Below, piece by piece: positions 46,847-55,341 of a DNA stretch of 64,000 bases. Position numbers and translations under genes: made by a program. The number at the start of each line of letters is the position of its first letter. The stretch's first letter is position 1. Below the pieces are notes generated by a model. That model did not search any database and was not told where the DNA came from. It worked only from the letters and a program-made list of their open reading frames with translations. Origin of the DNA: Tsuneonella deserti (lineage in GTDB: Bacteria > Pseudomonadota > Alphaproteobacteria > Sphingomonadales > Sphingomonadaceae). The DNA lies in the NCBI RefSeq assembly GCF_014644315.1, contig NZ_BMKL01000001.1, forward strand, positions 879,001 through 943,000, given 5' to 3'.

Positions 46847-46871
46847 GCGCCTCCTTTGAGCATGGAGGCGC
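46847..46871 (+). promoter_or_regulatory. Hairpin sequestering the Shine-Dalgarno of the following gene
   Basis: GCGCCTCC (46847-46854) pairs perfectly with GGAGGCGC (46864-46871), loop 9 nt. The right arm is the SD (GGAGG 46864-46868) of the gene at 46875. The left arm's CGCCTC (46848-46853) could instead pair with GAGGCG (46712-46717) at the 5' side of the structured element. That pairing would open P1 and free the SD. This is the geometry of an expression platform. Confidence 0.5.
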
Positions 46872-46874
46872 GCT

Positions 46875-47204
46875 ATGAAGCCGAAGGGCAATGCCGGATA
46901 CGGCAAGATGATCGCCGACGCGGTGCTGGCGTCCATCGATGAGCCACCTTTGCCCGCAAAGCACCTATCCTGGCCCGCCACTTGGTTTGAGCCTGGGCGA
47001 GCTCGCGATCGAGCACGTAGATGGCTCTCTATGTGGCTAAAGGGTGACCTAAGAGACATTCCAACAGAACAGGCTGCTAGATATCTTGAGGAGATGGCCG
47101 AAGACCTTCGGGCCTTCGGAGCGGACAAAGCGGTTGATCGCTTCGTAGACAAGATCCTTCCTCCCCTAATCCGCAACGGGGGCCCTGAAGACCTTGCCAG
47201 ATGA
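46875..47204 (+). CDS. Unknown 109-aa island protein
   Basis: A small, mostly helical protein: GYGKMIADAVLASIDEPPLP, a Trp/Arg-rich middle (WPATWFEPGRARDRARRWLS), and a C-terminal helix EQAARYLEEMAEDLRAFGAD. No known domain is recognised. The start ATG 46875 has GGAGG 6 nt upstream, but this SD is inside the hairpin 46847-46871, so translation may be RNA-controlled. It overlaps the 208-aa gene by 11 nt; the two probably form one module. Confidence 0.6.
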   Translation: MKPKGNAGYGKMIADAVLASIDEPPLPAKHLSWPATWFEPGRARDRARRWLSMWLKGDLRDIPTEQAARYLEEMAEDLRAFGADKAVDRFVDKILPPLIRNGGPEDLAR

Positions 47205-47820
47205 GACTTACGACGCCGAGCTTCGGCAGTGGGCCTTCGACGTGCAGGCGGGTCTAATCATTGGCGTCGGCCGCGTCTTCAGTGACCGCAAGGGGCGATG
47301 GCCGGACGGCTACGCGATCGCCACCTCCAAAGTAATCGGCGGCACCCACCGGGAAGGCTCCATCATCACGACTTTGAATAGCCGCTACCTCCTTTCTGGC
47401 CCTGCCGGAGATCTTGCAGAGTGGCAGCAACTGTCCGAGCATCAGGCTGCCAATGCCTTGAGGCGCCGGATCGTAGCTCAGGACGAAACGCTGTTCGATC
47501 TGCTTCAGGCGGCTTGGGGCATGGACGATGCCACCTTCGAAGCGGTTGCGAACCTTCCAGCCCAATGGTTGTGGCAGTGGCGTAATCACTATCGTGCCGT
47601 CACAGACGCTGAACTAGCGCGCGTTCGACGGCTCATGAGCTTTCATGACGCCATCAAACTAGTGACGTTTGGAGAGCCAGACTACGCGAAGTGGTGGCGC
47701 CATCCACGGCGCGGATTCGGCTTCAGCGAACCAATGTCTCCTCTGGATATCATCAAGGCCGGAGGCGATGCCGCCATGGACGAATTAGAGACGCTTTTTA
47801 GATCGCAGGCGGGATGGTGA
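47194..47820 (+). CDS. Unknown protein with MbcA/ParS-like (DUF2384-like) C-terminal segment
   Basis: A 208-aa product. The first half (FDVQAGLIIGVGRVFSDRKG; SIITTLNSRYLLSG) looks like a small beta-rich domain. The second half is helical and ends FSEPMSPLDIIKAGGDAAMD, similar to the toxin-binding end of Xre/MbcA/ParS antitoxins (typically 'P(M/L)xLL..G'). If so the pair 109 aa/208 aa might be toxin-antitoxin-like, but there is no clear RES or other toxin partner. The TTG start at 47194 is the only plausible one upstream; a later start cannot be excluded. Confidence 0.5.
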   Translation: MPDETYDAELRQWAFDVQAGLIIGVGRVFSDRKGRWPDGYAIATSKVIGGTHREGSIITTLNSRYLLSGPAGDLAEWQQLSEHQAANALRRRIVAQDETLFDLLQAAWGMDDATFEAVANLPAQWLWQWRNHYRAVTDAELARVRRLMSFHDAIKLVTFGEPDYAKWWRHPRRGFGFSEPMSPLDIIKAGGDAAMDELETLFRSQAGW

Positions 47821-47980
47821 GAAAAGAAGCGTAAGGGAGCTTGCGACTTTGAACTCCGGAGCCTCATCACATCGAGTACGCCGCGTGAGAGCTTAGCGGC
47901 CGCTTAGCGCCCATTCATGACGTTCTGCACGCCACGCTACGAGCCCAAAGCGGAAATTCACCGTTTAACATTCATATCTC

Positions 47981-48009
47981 TTGCTCTTGTTCGTTCGAAC
48001 GAATATTAG
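47981..48009 (+). promoter_or_regulatory. Promoter with embedded palindromic operator for the TetR-efflux operon
   Basis: A -35-like TTGCTC (47981-47986) is spaced 17 nt from TATTAG (48004-48009). The spacer contains the perfect 14-nt palindrome TTCGTTCGAACGAA (47990-48003), a natural TetR dimer site that would block RNA polymerase. The predicted start point falls within a few bases of the TetR ATG at 48016, so the mRNA may be leaderless or nearly so. Confidence 0.6.
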
Positions 48010-48015
48010 GGGCAG

Positions 48016-48639
48016 ATGGACCATGCTCGCGTTCATCTAATTTCCACGGCGCTCCCGATCTTCGGCAAGAAAGGGTTTGAAGGCGCGTCGACGCGTGAGC
48101 TGGCGAAGGCGGCTGGCCGCCCCATGTCCGCGATCACCTACCATTTCAGCGGCAAGGAAGGGCTCTACCTCGCCTGCGCCGAGCATATCCGCGACACGCT
48201 TGGCGGCTTTATTGCAGCGGCGGTGGACCAGCAGCATCGCGCAGGCACGCCAACTCCGGAGCAGGCAAAGCAGCAGTTGGCCGAGCTCTTTCGCATCATC
48301 ACCGCCGCCATGTTGGGCGAAACAGCCGACATCGCCCGCTTCATGCTTCGAGAGCAGCAGGAGCCAACGCAAGCCTTCGACATCATCTACACCGGCATCA
48401 TGGGCCGGGTCCTCGGCCGCATGGTCGAACTCCTCAAAATCGTAGCGGACGAGCGGCTTACCGAGGTCGAGGTGCGGCTCCGGGTGATTTCCTTGATGGG
48501 CCAGGTGCTGGTGTTCCGGATGGCCCACGCCGCGCTGCTTCGCCTGACCGGGTGGGAGAACATGGGCGCCGTCGAGCGCGACCTCATCGACCGTGCGGTG
48601 CAGGACAATCTGCGCTGCATTCTCGACGGCTTAAGCTGA
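48016..48639 (+). CDS. TetR-family regulator (CecR/YbiH-like)
   Basis: A 207-aa repressor. The N-terminal HTH is STRELAKAAGRPMSAITYHF, then GKEGLYLACAEHI, and a ligand domain with the DUF1956 pattern (ELFRIITAAMLG; MLREQQEPTQAFDIIY). In E. coli CecR sits next to the ybhGFSR ABC efflux genes, and this operon has the same order. It probably represses its own operon through the palindrome at 47990-48003. It is 10 nt from the adaptor gene. Confidence 0.9.
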   Translation: MDHARVHLISTALPIFGKKGFEGASTRELAKAAGRPMSAITYHFSGKEGLYLACAEHIRDTLGGFIAAAVDQQHRAGTPTPEQAKQQLAELFRIITAAMLGETADIARFMLREQQEPTQAFDIIYTGIMGRVLGRMVELLKIVADERLTEVEVRLRVISLMGQVLVFRMAHAALLRLTGWENMGAVERDLIDRAVQDNLRCILDGLS

Positions 48640-48649
48640 AGGGGCATCA

Positions 48650-49651
48650 ATGAATCGCCGTACCATTATCTTGTTTATCCTCGGCGCCGGGCTGCTCATC
48701 GCCGCTCTGGCGACGAGTGGCTTTGGCTTGCTCAAGAAGGAGGAACAGGGCCTGACACTCTACGGAAACGTCGACGTGCGGCAGGTCGAGCTTGGCTTCC
48801 GGGTTGGTGGGCGAATTGCCGAGATGCCGTTCGAGGAAGGCGCCCGTGTGCGGGCTGGAGCCGTGTTGGCTCGGCTCGACCGGCGGACGTTCGATGATGC
48901 GGTGGCGGATGCCTCGGCTCAGGTCGCGCAGGCGGAGGCTGAGCTCGCCCGCCAGCGCAACGGGAACCGCTCGCAGGACATCGCCCGGGCCCGCGCCAAC
49001 GTATCCGAGCAGCGTGCCTTGGCCGAGAAGGCCCGCATCGATCTCGCCCGCCGCGAGTCCCTTTTTCCGAGCGGCGCGGTCAGCCAGGCGGTCGTGAACG
49101 CCTCACGTGGCGAGTATCGGGCAGCGCTCGCCCGGGTGCAGGCGGCGGAGCAGGCGCTCTCCTTGCAGAATGCTGGCTCTCGACCCGAAGACATCCGGGC
49201 CGCGTCAGCGCAACGCGAAGCCGCGACGGCGCGCCTCAATCGCGCCCGCACCGACATCGCCGATACCGAGCTGCGTGCGCCCTCCGCTGGTACATTGCTG
49301 ACCCGCGCGCAGGAACCCGGCGCGATCGTGCAGGGCGGGCAGACCGTCATGACGCTCACCATCGATCGGCCGATGCGTATCCGTGCCTATGTCGCCGAGG
49401 AGGACCTGTCGCGGATTGCCCCGGGCACTAGGGCTCAGGTGACCGCTGACGGCAATCCGAGCACTTATCGCGGCACCATCTCCTTCATCTCTCCAACCGC
49501 CGAGTTCACGCCCAAGTCGGTGCAGACTGAGAGCCTTCGCGCCGACCTCGTCTACCGCGTTCGCATCCTGATCGAGAATCCGGACGGGCGGCTGCGGCAG
49601 GGCCAGCCGGTGACCGTCAGCATCCCGTCCGCCATGCCGCGCAAGGACTGA
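48650..49651 (+). CDS. HlyD-family efflux adaptor (YbhG-like)
   Basis: A 333-aa periplasmic adaptor. It has an N-terminal transmembrane anchor (IILFILGAGLLIAALATSGF), a lipoyl half LYGNVDVRQVELGFRVGGRI, a long Ala/Arg-rich coiled hairpin (residues about 70-190), the second lipoyl half TELRAPSAGTLLTRAQEPGA, and a beta-barrel. It joins the inner-membrane ABC transporter to the outer-membrane factor of the same operon. RBS GAAGGGG is upstream. Confidence 0.92.
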   Translation: MNRRTIILFILGAGLLIAALATSGFGLLKKEEQGLTLYGNVDVRQVELGFRVGGRIAEMPFEEGARVRAGAVLARLDRRTFDDAVADASAQVAQAEAELARQRNGNRSQDIARARANVSEQRALAEKARIDLARRESLFPSGAVSQAVVNASRGEYRAALARVQAAEQALSLQNAGSRPEDIRAASAQREAATARLNRARTDIADTELRAPSAGTLLTRAQEPGAIVQGGQTVMTLTIDRPMRIRAYVAEEDLSRIAPGTRAQVTADGNPSTYRGTISFISPTAEFTPKSVQTESLRADLVYRVRILIENPDGRLRQGQPVTVSIPSAMPRKD

Positions 49652-49654
49652 GGG

Positions 49655-51349
49655 GTGGCCACAGTCGCCGAAGCCCGCAGAGTCACCAAACGCTTCGACC
49701 CGGCGCTGCCCCCGGCGCTGGATGCGGTCGATCTCGTCATCCCTGAGGGCGGCATGACCGGGCTGGTGGGTCCGGACGGGTCCGGCAAGACCACGCTGAT
49801 CCGCATCCTTGGCGGCCTGATCGATCCGGATGCGGGCGAGGCGCTCGTGTTGGGAGGTCCGGCCAATGACGCCGATCGGTCTCGCATCGGCTACATGCCG
49901 CAGCGCTTCGGACTGTATGAGGACCTGAGCGTCCTCGAGAATCTCCAACTCTATGCCGAACTGCGCGGGCTCCCGGCGGTGGAGCGGGGGGAAACCTTCG
50001 GCCGCCTCCTCGAGTTCACCCGACTAAACCCATTTCAGTCGCGGCTGGCGGGCAAACTGTCGGGCGGCATGAAGCAGAAGCTCGGCCTTGCCTGCGCGCT
50101 CATCCGCCAGCCCAAGCTGCTGCTGCTCGACGAGCCTGGCGTCGGCGTCGACCCGGTCTCCCGACGCGAGCTGTGGGAGATGGTGCGAACGTTGGCAGGA
50201 GAGGGAGTCGGGATCCTTTGGTCGACCGCCTACCTCGATGAGGCGGAAAAGTGCGACCGCGTGTTCCTGCTGAGCGAAGGAAAGCTGCTGAAATCGGGCA
50301 CCCCACAGGACTTCCATGCGCAGGTCGAAGGTCGGACGGTGCGGGTTAGCAGCAAGGGGCCGGCGCGCGAGTTGCTGCCTCGTGCTCTGGCGCAGTCAGA
50401 GGTGATGGACGGGTCAGTACAGGGTACGGGTGTGCGCTTGCTCCTCGCTCCTGGCGGGCACGTCGACCAGGCTGAACTGGGCGGGGTTGAGGTAGAGCCT
50501 ACGCCGCCCCGGTTCGAGGACGCTTTCATTGATCTCCTCGGCGGCGCGGCAGATGGTGGCAGCGCGCTGGCCGAGACCTTTCGCACGATCGAACCCGATG
50601 GGACCTGCGCGATCGAAGCGCATGGCCTCACCAAGAGATTCGGCGACTTCACCGCCGCGCGCGACATCAGCTTTACCGTCGCGCCGGGCGAAATCTTCGG
50701 GTTGCTCGGCCCCAATGGTGCCGGTAAGTCGACCACCTTCAAGATGCTCTGCGGCCTGCTCACCCCAACTGACGGCGATGGTGCGGTTGCGGGTAACGAC
50801 CTGCGCAAGGCGCGGGCAGAGGCGCGCCAGTCGCTCGGCTACATGGCGCAGAAATTCTCGCTCTACGGCGACCTCAGCGTCGCCCAGAACCTCGACTTTT
50901 TCTCGGGCATCTACGGCCTCTCGGGAGTGGTGCGGAAGCGAGCCATCGAGCGCGTGACCGAAATCTTCCATCTCGGGCGCTATCTCAAGGACAATGCTGG
51001 CCCCATGCCACTCGGGTTCAAGCAACGCCTGGCATTGGCCTGCGCCGTGATGCACGAACCGCCCGTCCTGTTTCTCGACGAGCCGACCAGCGGCGTCGAC
51101 CCGCTCGTACGCCGCGAGTTCTGGGGTCACATCAATGGCCTCGTCGGCAAGGGCGTGGCGGTGCTGGTCACCACCCACTTCATGGATGAAGCAGAATATT
51201 GCGACCGGGTCGGCCTCATCTACCGTGCCGAGCAGATCGCCAGCGGCACGCCGGACGAGCTCAAGGCCGACGCGGGCGCTGAAACGATGGAGGAAGCGTT
51301 TATCGCCCTCATCGAGCGCGCCGATCGTGACATGGATGAAGCGGCATGA
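49655..51349 (+). CDS. ABC transporter ATPase with two fused nucleotide-binding domains (YbhF-like)
   Basis: A 564-aa double ATPase. NBD1 has GPDGSGKTT, LSGGMKQKLGLACAL and LLLLDEPGVGVDP. NBD2, from about residue 320, has GPNGAGKSTT, MPLGFKQRLALACAV (a degenerate LSGGQ, as usual in YbhF) and LFLDEPTSGVDP. GTG start at 49655, 3 nt after the adaptor stop. It energises the two ABC-2 permeases encoded downstream. Confidence 0.93.
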   Translation: MATVAEARRVTKRFDPALPPALDAVDLVIPEGGMTGLVGPDGSGKTTLIRILGGLIDPDAGEALVLGGPANDADRSRIGYMPQRFGLYEDLSVLENLQLYAELRGLPAVERGETFGRLLEFTRLNPFQSRLAGKLSGGMKQKLGLACALIRQPKLLLLDEPGVGVDPVSRRELWEMVRTLAGEGVGILWSTAYLDEAEKCDRVFLLSEGKLLKSGTPQDFHAQVEGRTVRVSSKGPARELLPRALAQSEVMDGSVQGTGVRLLLAPGGHVDQAELGGVEVEPTPPRFEDAFIDLLGGAADGGSALAETFRTIEPDGTCAIEAHGLTKRFGDFTAARDISFTVAPGEIFGLLGPNGAGKSTTFKMLCGLLTPTDGDGAVAGNDLRKARAEARQSLGYMAQKFSLYGDLSVAQNLDFFSGIYGLSGVVRKRAIERVTEIFHLGRYLKDNAGPMPLGFKQRLALACAVMHEPPVLFLDEPTSGVDPLVRREFWGHINGLVGKGVAVLVTTHFMDEAEYCDRVGLIYRAEQIASGTPDELKADAGAETMEEAFIALIERADRDMDEAA

Positions 51350-52458
51350 ACGGGCGCCGGCTGTTCGCCATGATGCGCAAGGAATGGCTGCAGGTCATCC
51401 GCGACCCGTCATCGCTGCTGATCGCGGTTGTGCTGCCAGTCCTGCTCATCTTCCTTTTTGGCTACGGCGTCAGCTTGGATACCGCGAAGACGCGTATCGG
51501 CATGTCTTTGCAGGACACTGGCGAGGCGGCCCAGTCGCTCGCCGGCGCCTTCCAGGCGTCACCTTACTTTGAAGTCGCGGAGATTGGTCCTGTGGATCGC
51601 CTCGGGAATGCGTTGGTCGCGGGGCGCATTCGCGGGATCATCGTCATTCCCCAGGATTTCAGCCAGGACGCGGCGCGCGCCGGCGGAACCATCCAGGTGA
51701 TCGCCGATGGCGGCCAGCCTAATACGGCCAGCTTCGTCGCAGCCTATGCCAGCGGCGTGCAGGCCAACTGGGCCGAAGCGCGGTCCACCGAACGCGGCAG
51801 GGAAGCCGCAGCTCCGATTACCGTCGAGCAGCGCTTCTGGTTCAATCCCGAGCTTGCCAGCCGCTTCTTCCTGGTGCCAGGCGCGATCGCGGTGGTGATG
51901 ACCATGATCGGCTCGCTGCTGACCGGCCTGGTGGTCGCACGCGAATGGGAGCGCGGCACCATGGAAGCCATTCTCTCAACCCCCGTCACCATGGCCGAGC
52001 TGATCGTCACCAAGGTGCTGCCCTACTTCCTGCTTGGGCTGGTTTCCATGACGGTCTGCACCCTGTTGGCCGTGTTTGTCTTTGGCGTGCCCTTTCGCGG
52101 GTCACCGCTCGCGCTGCTAGTGATCGCCTCCTGCTTCCTCATCCCCGCGCTCGGCCAAGGGCTGTTCATCTCCGCAGCGACCAAGAACCAATTTGTCGCC
52201 TCGCAGATCACTCTGCTGACCGCCTTCCTCCCAGCCATGATGCTGTCGGGTTTTCTGTTCGAGATCGCCTCCATGCCCGCTTGGGTACAGTGGCTCACCA
52301 CGATCATTCCCGCCCGTTATCTGATTCCATCCCTGCAGACGGTGTTCATTGCCGGCGACGACTGGGGCATGTTCGCGCGCAATTGCCTCGTGCTGCTCGG
52401 CTTCGGGTCGATCTTCTTCCTGCTGACCGCGCGTGTCACGAAGCGGAAGGTCGCCTGA
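51346..52458 (+). CDS. ABC-2 type permease (YbhS-like)
   Basis: A 370-aa inner-membrane permease. The N-terminal helix is SLLIAVVLPVLLIFLFGYG, followed by a large periplasmic loop (residues about 45-170), then five helices including FFLVPGAIAVVMTMIGSLL and the family motif REWERGTMEAILSTPVT. It pairs with the next permease as a heterodimer. Overlap of 4 nt with the ATPase gene. Confidence 0.92.
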   Translation: MNGRRLFAMMRKEWLQVIRDPSSLLIAVVLPVLLIFLFGYGVSLDTAKTRIGMSLQDTGEAAQSLAGAFQASPYFEVAEIGPVDRLGNALVAGRIRGIIVIPQDFSQDAARAGGTIQVIADGGQPNTASFVAAYASGVQANWAEARSTERGREAAAPITVEQRFWFNPELASRFFLVPGAIAVVMTMIGSLLTGLVVAREWERGTMEAILSTPVTMAELIVTKVLPYFLLGLVSMTVCTLLAVFVFGVPFRGSPLALLVIASCFLIPALGQGLFISAATKNQFVASQITLLTAFLPAMMLSGFLFEIASMPAWVQWLTTIIPARYLIPSLQTVFIAGDDWGMFARNCLVLLGFGSIFFLLTARVTKRKVA

Positions 52459-53570
52459 TGCGGCTCGTCTCCACCCGCCTCGCGGCGATGATCGTAAAGG
52501 AGCTGTGGGCCGTGCTGCGCGACCCACGTGGGCGAATCATCCTGTTCGTGCCGCCGCTCCTGCAGCTGATCCTATTCAGCGCAGCGGCGACGCTGGAGGT
52601 CAAAAACGTCGATATCGGCGTGCTCAACCGCGACACGGGTGCGGCCTCGACCGAATTCGTCAATCAGCTGGCCGGCAGTCCGAACGTGCGGCGCATCGTC
52701 GCCCTGCAATCGTCCGAGCAGCTCCGCGAGGCGATCAACCGCCAGCAGGTCATCGGCGCCATCGTATTAGGCGAGAGCTTCAGCCGGGATGTAGCGGCCG
52801 GCAGACCAGCTACCGTCCAAGCGATCTTCGATGGGCGCCGCTCCAACGCCTCGCAGATTTTGTCCGGCTATATCGGCCAGATTGCCGCTAGCACCGGGGT
52901 CGCGCTAAAGCCCGCTGCTGCCCGGCCTTCGGGCGGGGTGATCGCAGTCAACTGGTTCAATCCGAACCTTGACTATTTGTGGTTCATCATGCCGGCGCTG
53001 GTGGTGCAGATCGGCGCCATTTCTGCTCTTTCGGTCAGCTCGCAATCGGTCGCGCGCGAGCGTGAGCTCGGTAGCTTCGAGCAGCTGATGGTTTCGCCCT
53101 TGCACACCTGGGAGATCCTCGCCGGCAAACTGGTTCCACCTTTTGCAGCTGGGCTAATCAACGGTACGCTTTATCTGCTCGTTATCCCGTTGTTTTTCGG
53201 TGTGCCGTTCACCGGTTCTGTGCTGCTGTTCTATCTTGCCCTGATCGCAGGCCTTTACTCAGTTGTCGGTATCGGCCTGGCGGTGTCTGCCATCTCCAAG
53301 ACCCAGCAGCAGGCGTTCCTAGGCCAATTCGCCGTCACTCCGCCACTGATCCTGCTATCCGGCTTTGCCAGCCCGGTCGATAACATGCCCCGCTGGCTGC
53401 AGTGGATCGCCGAAGCCAATCCATTGAAGCATTTCAACGTCGCAATGGAGGGCCTGTTTCTTAAGGCCATGCCTTTGGGCACGCTGCTCCAGACCATCTT
53501 TCCCCTGCTCATCATCGGAACCGTGATGCTGGCCGTGGCCGTCTACGAGTTCCGCGCCCGCATGGAGTAG
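52458..53570 (+). CDS. ABC-2 type permease (YbhR-like)
   Basis: A 370-aa permease, paralogous to the previous one: early helix IILFVPPLLQLILFSAAAT, periplasmic loop, then ALVVQIGAISALSVSSQSVA, RERELGSFEQLMVSPLHTWE and four more helices. Its ATG overlaps the upstream TGA by one base (TGATG). Together with the ATPase it should export a substrate that the sequence does not reveal; E. coli YbhFSR affects chloramphenicol and cefoperazone sensitivity. Confidence 0.92.
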   Translation: MRLVSTRLAAMIVKELWAVLRDPRGRIILFVPPLLQLILFSAAATLEVKNVDIGVLNRDTGAASTEFVNQLAGSPNVRRIVALQSSEQLREAINRQQVIGAIVLGESFSRDVAAGRPATVQAIFDGRRSNASQILSGYIGQIAASTGVALKPAAARPSGGVIAVNWFNPNLDYLWFIMPALVVQIGAISALSVSSQSVARERELGSFEQLMVSPLHTWEILAGKLVPPFAAGLINGTLYLLVIPLFFGVPFTGSVLLFYLALIAGLYSVVGIGLAVSAISKTQQQAFLGQFAVTPPLILLSGFASPVDNMPRWLQWIAEANPLKHFNVAMEGLFLKAMPLGTLLQTIFPLLIIGTVMLAVAVYEFRARME

Positions 53571-53574
53571 ACCG

Positions 53575-55029
53575 ATGCGCCGCTTTTTTATTCTTCTGCT
53601 GACTACTGCTGCCCTCACCGGCTGCACGACGGTCGGACCCGACTATAAAAGGCCCGAACTGGCGGGCGTTTCCGGAAGGTGGATCACCCCGCTGCCACCC
53701 GGCGAAGTCGATCAGCGCTGGTGGCAGCGGCTTGACGATCCCCAACTCAATGATCTGATGGATGCGGCGCTCGCCACCAATCTCGATATCCGGGAGACGC
53801 AGGCCCGCCTCCGGGAAGCACGCGCTAACCGTGACGCGGCAGTTGGGCGATCGCTGCCGGAAGTCCGGGCAATGGGCTCGGCCACCGAGCAACGGGTCAG
53901 CGAGAATGGTCAGCTGCCCGTCGGCAACATCCCGGGCTTCGATCCACGCTACAGCCTCTATGACGTTGGCTTCGATGCGTCATGGGAGCTCGACTTCTGG
54001 GGCGCCAACCGCCGCTCGGTAGAAGCGGCTGGCGCGCGGGCCGAGCAGGCGTCTGCGCGCGTGGACGACGTCCGGCTGCAGGTCATTGCCGAGGTCGTTC
54101 GCAGCTATGCCGATCTGCGCACGGCCCAGCAGCGCGAGCAGCTGCTGCGCGATACGGCAGTGGCGCGAGCCGAAACGGCGCGACTTTACGGCTTGCGGTT
54201 TCGTGCCGGAGAGTCGTCCCGCCTCGAAGCGGAGCAGGCGCAGCAGCGTGCCGACGCTGCCGCTGCGGCTGTGCAGGAACCGCGCACCGCTACGGCCGCC
54301 GCGATCTACCGGCTAGGCCTGCTCACCGGAAGGGCACCCGAGGCGTGGTTTCCCGCACTCAGCGGCTCAAAGCCGCTGCCGGCCACTCCGGAGATCGTCG
54401 CTGCCGGCGTGCGCTCCGAACTCCTCCAACGCCGTCCCGATATCCGCGCGGCCGAAGCCGAACTCGCCGCCGCGACCGCCGATATCGGGGTGGCCACGGC
54501 CGACCTCTACCCCCGCTTCTCGTTGCTGGGCAGTATTGGCCGGCAGGCCCGCACGCCCGGCGATCTGCTGGAAAGCGCAAGCACCCGTTTCAGCATCGGC
54601 CCGAGCTTCAGCTGGCCAATCTTTTCCTTCGGCCGCGTTCGCGCCCAAATCCGCGCAGCCGATGCGAGCGCCGACGCTGCTATGGCGCGCTACGAGAAAG
54701 CCGTTCTAGGCGCACTTGCAAGCAGCGAGTCTGCGGCCAATCGCTACGCCAATGCCCTGCTTACCTTGCGCGACCGGGCAGCGGCGGTGGGTAGGGCGCA
54801 GGCCGTCGCTGACTTGGCGGAGCTGCGCTTCCGCCGGGGCGAAGACGACCGCATCCAGGCGCTCGAGGCGCGGGCCGCGCTACTGGCCGAGCAACTGCAG
54901 CTAGAGGCGGTCCGAGCCGAGGTAGTCGGGAGCTTCGTTGCATTGCACAAGGAACTTGGCGGAGGGCTCACGCAATCGTCCGGCTTAGGCGAATTGCCAA
55001 GTAGTCATAGGTCCGGTCTTACTGAATGA
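53575..55029 (+). CDS. RND/ABC outer-membrane factor lipoprotein (NodT/OprM family)
   Basis: A 484-aa TolC-like outer-membrane channel. Lipoprotein signal FFILLLTTAALTGC, then TVGPDYKRPELAG (typical NodT start), two repeats of the outer-membrane efflux domain with DAALATNLDIRETQARLREA and RRPDIRAAEAELAAATADIG. It completes a full tripartite pump in one operon, which the E. coli ybh cluster lacks. Follows the second permease by 4 nt. Confidence 0.93.
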   Translation: MRRFFILLLTTAALTGCTTVGPDYKRPELAGVSGRWITPLPPGEVDQRWWQRLDDPQLNDLMDAALATNLDIRETQARLREARANRDAAVGRSLPEVRAMGSATEQRVSENGQLPVGNIPGFDPRYSLYDVGFDASWELDFWGANRRSVEAAGARAEQASARVDDVRLQVIAEVVRSYADLRTAQQREQLLRDTAVARAETARLYGLRFRAGESSRLEAEQAQQRADAAAAAVQEPRTATAAAIYRLGLLTGRAPEAWFPALSGSKPLPATPEIVAAGVRSELLQRRPDIRAAEAELAAATADIGVATADLYPRFSLLGSIGRQARTPGDLLESASTRFSIGPSFSWPIFSFGRVRAQIRAADASADAAMARYEKAVLGALASSESAANRYANALLTLRDRAAAVGRAQAVADLAELRFRRGEDDRIQALEARAALLAEQLQLEAVRAEVVGSFVALHKELGGGLTQSSGLGELPSSHRSGLTE

Positions 55030-55219
55030 AGACCATCTGCGGACTGGCTGCTTTCGGCAAGATCCGGCCGATCGGAGTGGCAGCGCAGTGAGCTGAACAA
55101 TGGCAAAGTCGTGGCGGGTTTCAATCAGAGCGGAAACGACTGCGTGAGGTCGGCCAGTAAGAGGCCGGCTTGGTGCTCCGGGTGCCATTGGTTATGCAGG
55201 GACTTAACAGGGAGGACAC

Positions 55220-55333
55220 ATGAGCGACCATGAGAAGAAGACCTGGACGCCGCAGACGCGACCAGGAAAGCCCCGTGAGCGTGAGCCTTACGCTGACCCG
55301 CCGAAGCCTAAGCAGCCCGACGATAAGAAGTAA
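55220..55333 (+). CDS. Small 37-aa ORF with strong RBS
   Basis: A very small Lys/Pro/Asp-rich peptide (MSDHEKKTWTPQTRPG at the start, KPKQPDDKK at the end), no hydrophobic segment. GGGAGG at 55210-55215, 5 nt before the ATG, is a near-perfect SD. It ends 8 nt before the membrane protein gene, so it may be translated together with it. Sphingomonad genomes have similar short hydrophilic ORFs. Function unknown. Confidence 0.5.
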   Translation: MSDHEKKTWTPQTRPGKPREREPYADPPKPKQPDDKK

Positions 55334-55341
55334 GGCGCGCA

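Noticed and set aside
55150..55175. Hairpin after the efflux operon (GGCC-loop-GGCC)
   Set aside because: Short stem with no T-tract; not enough for a terminator call.
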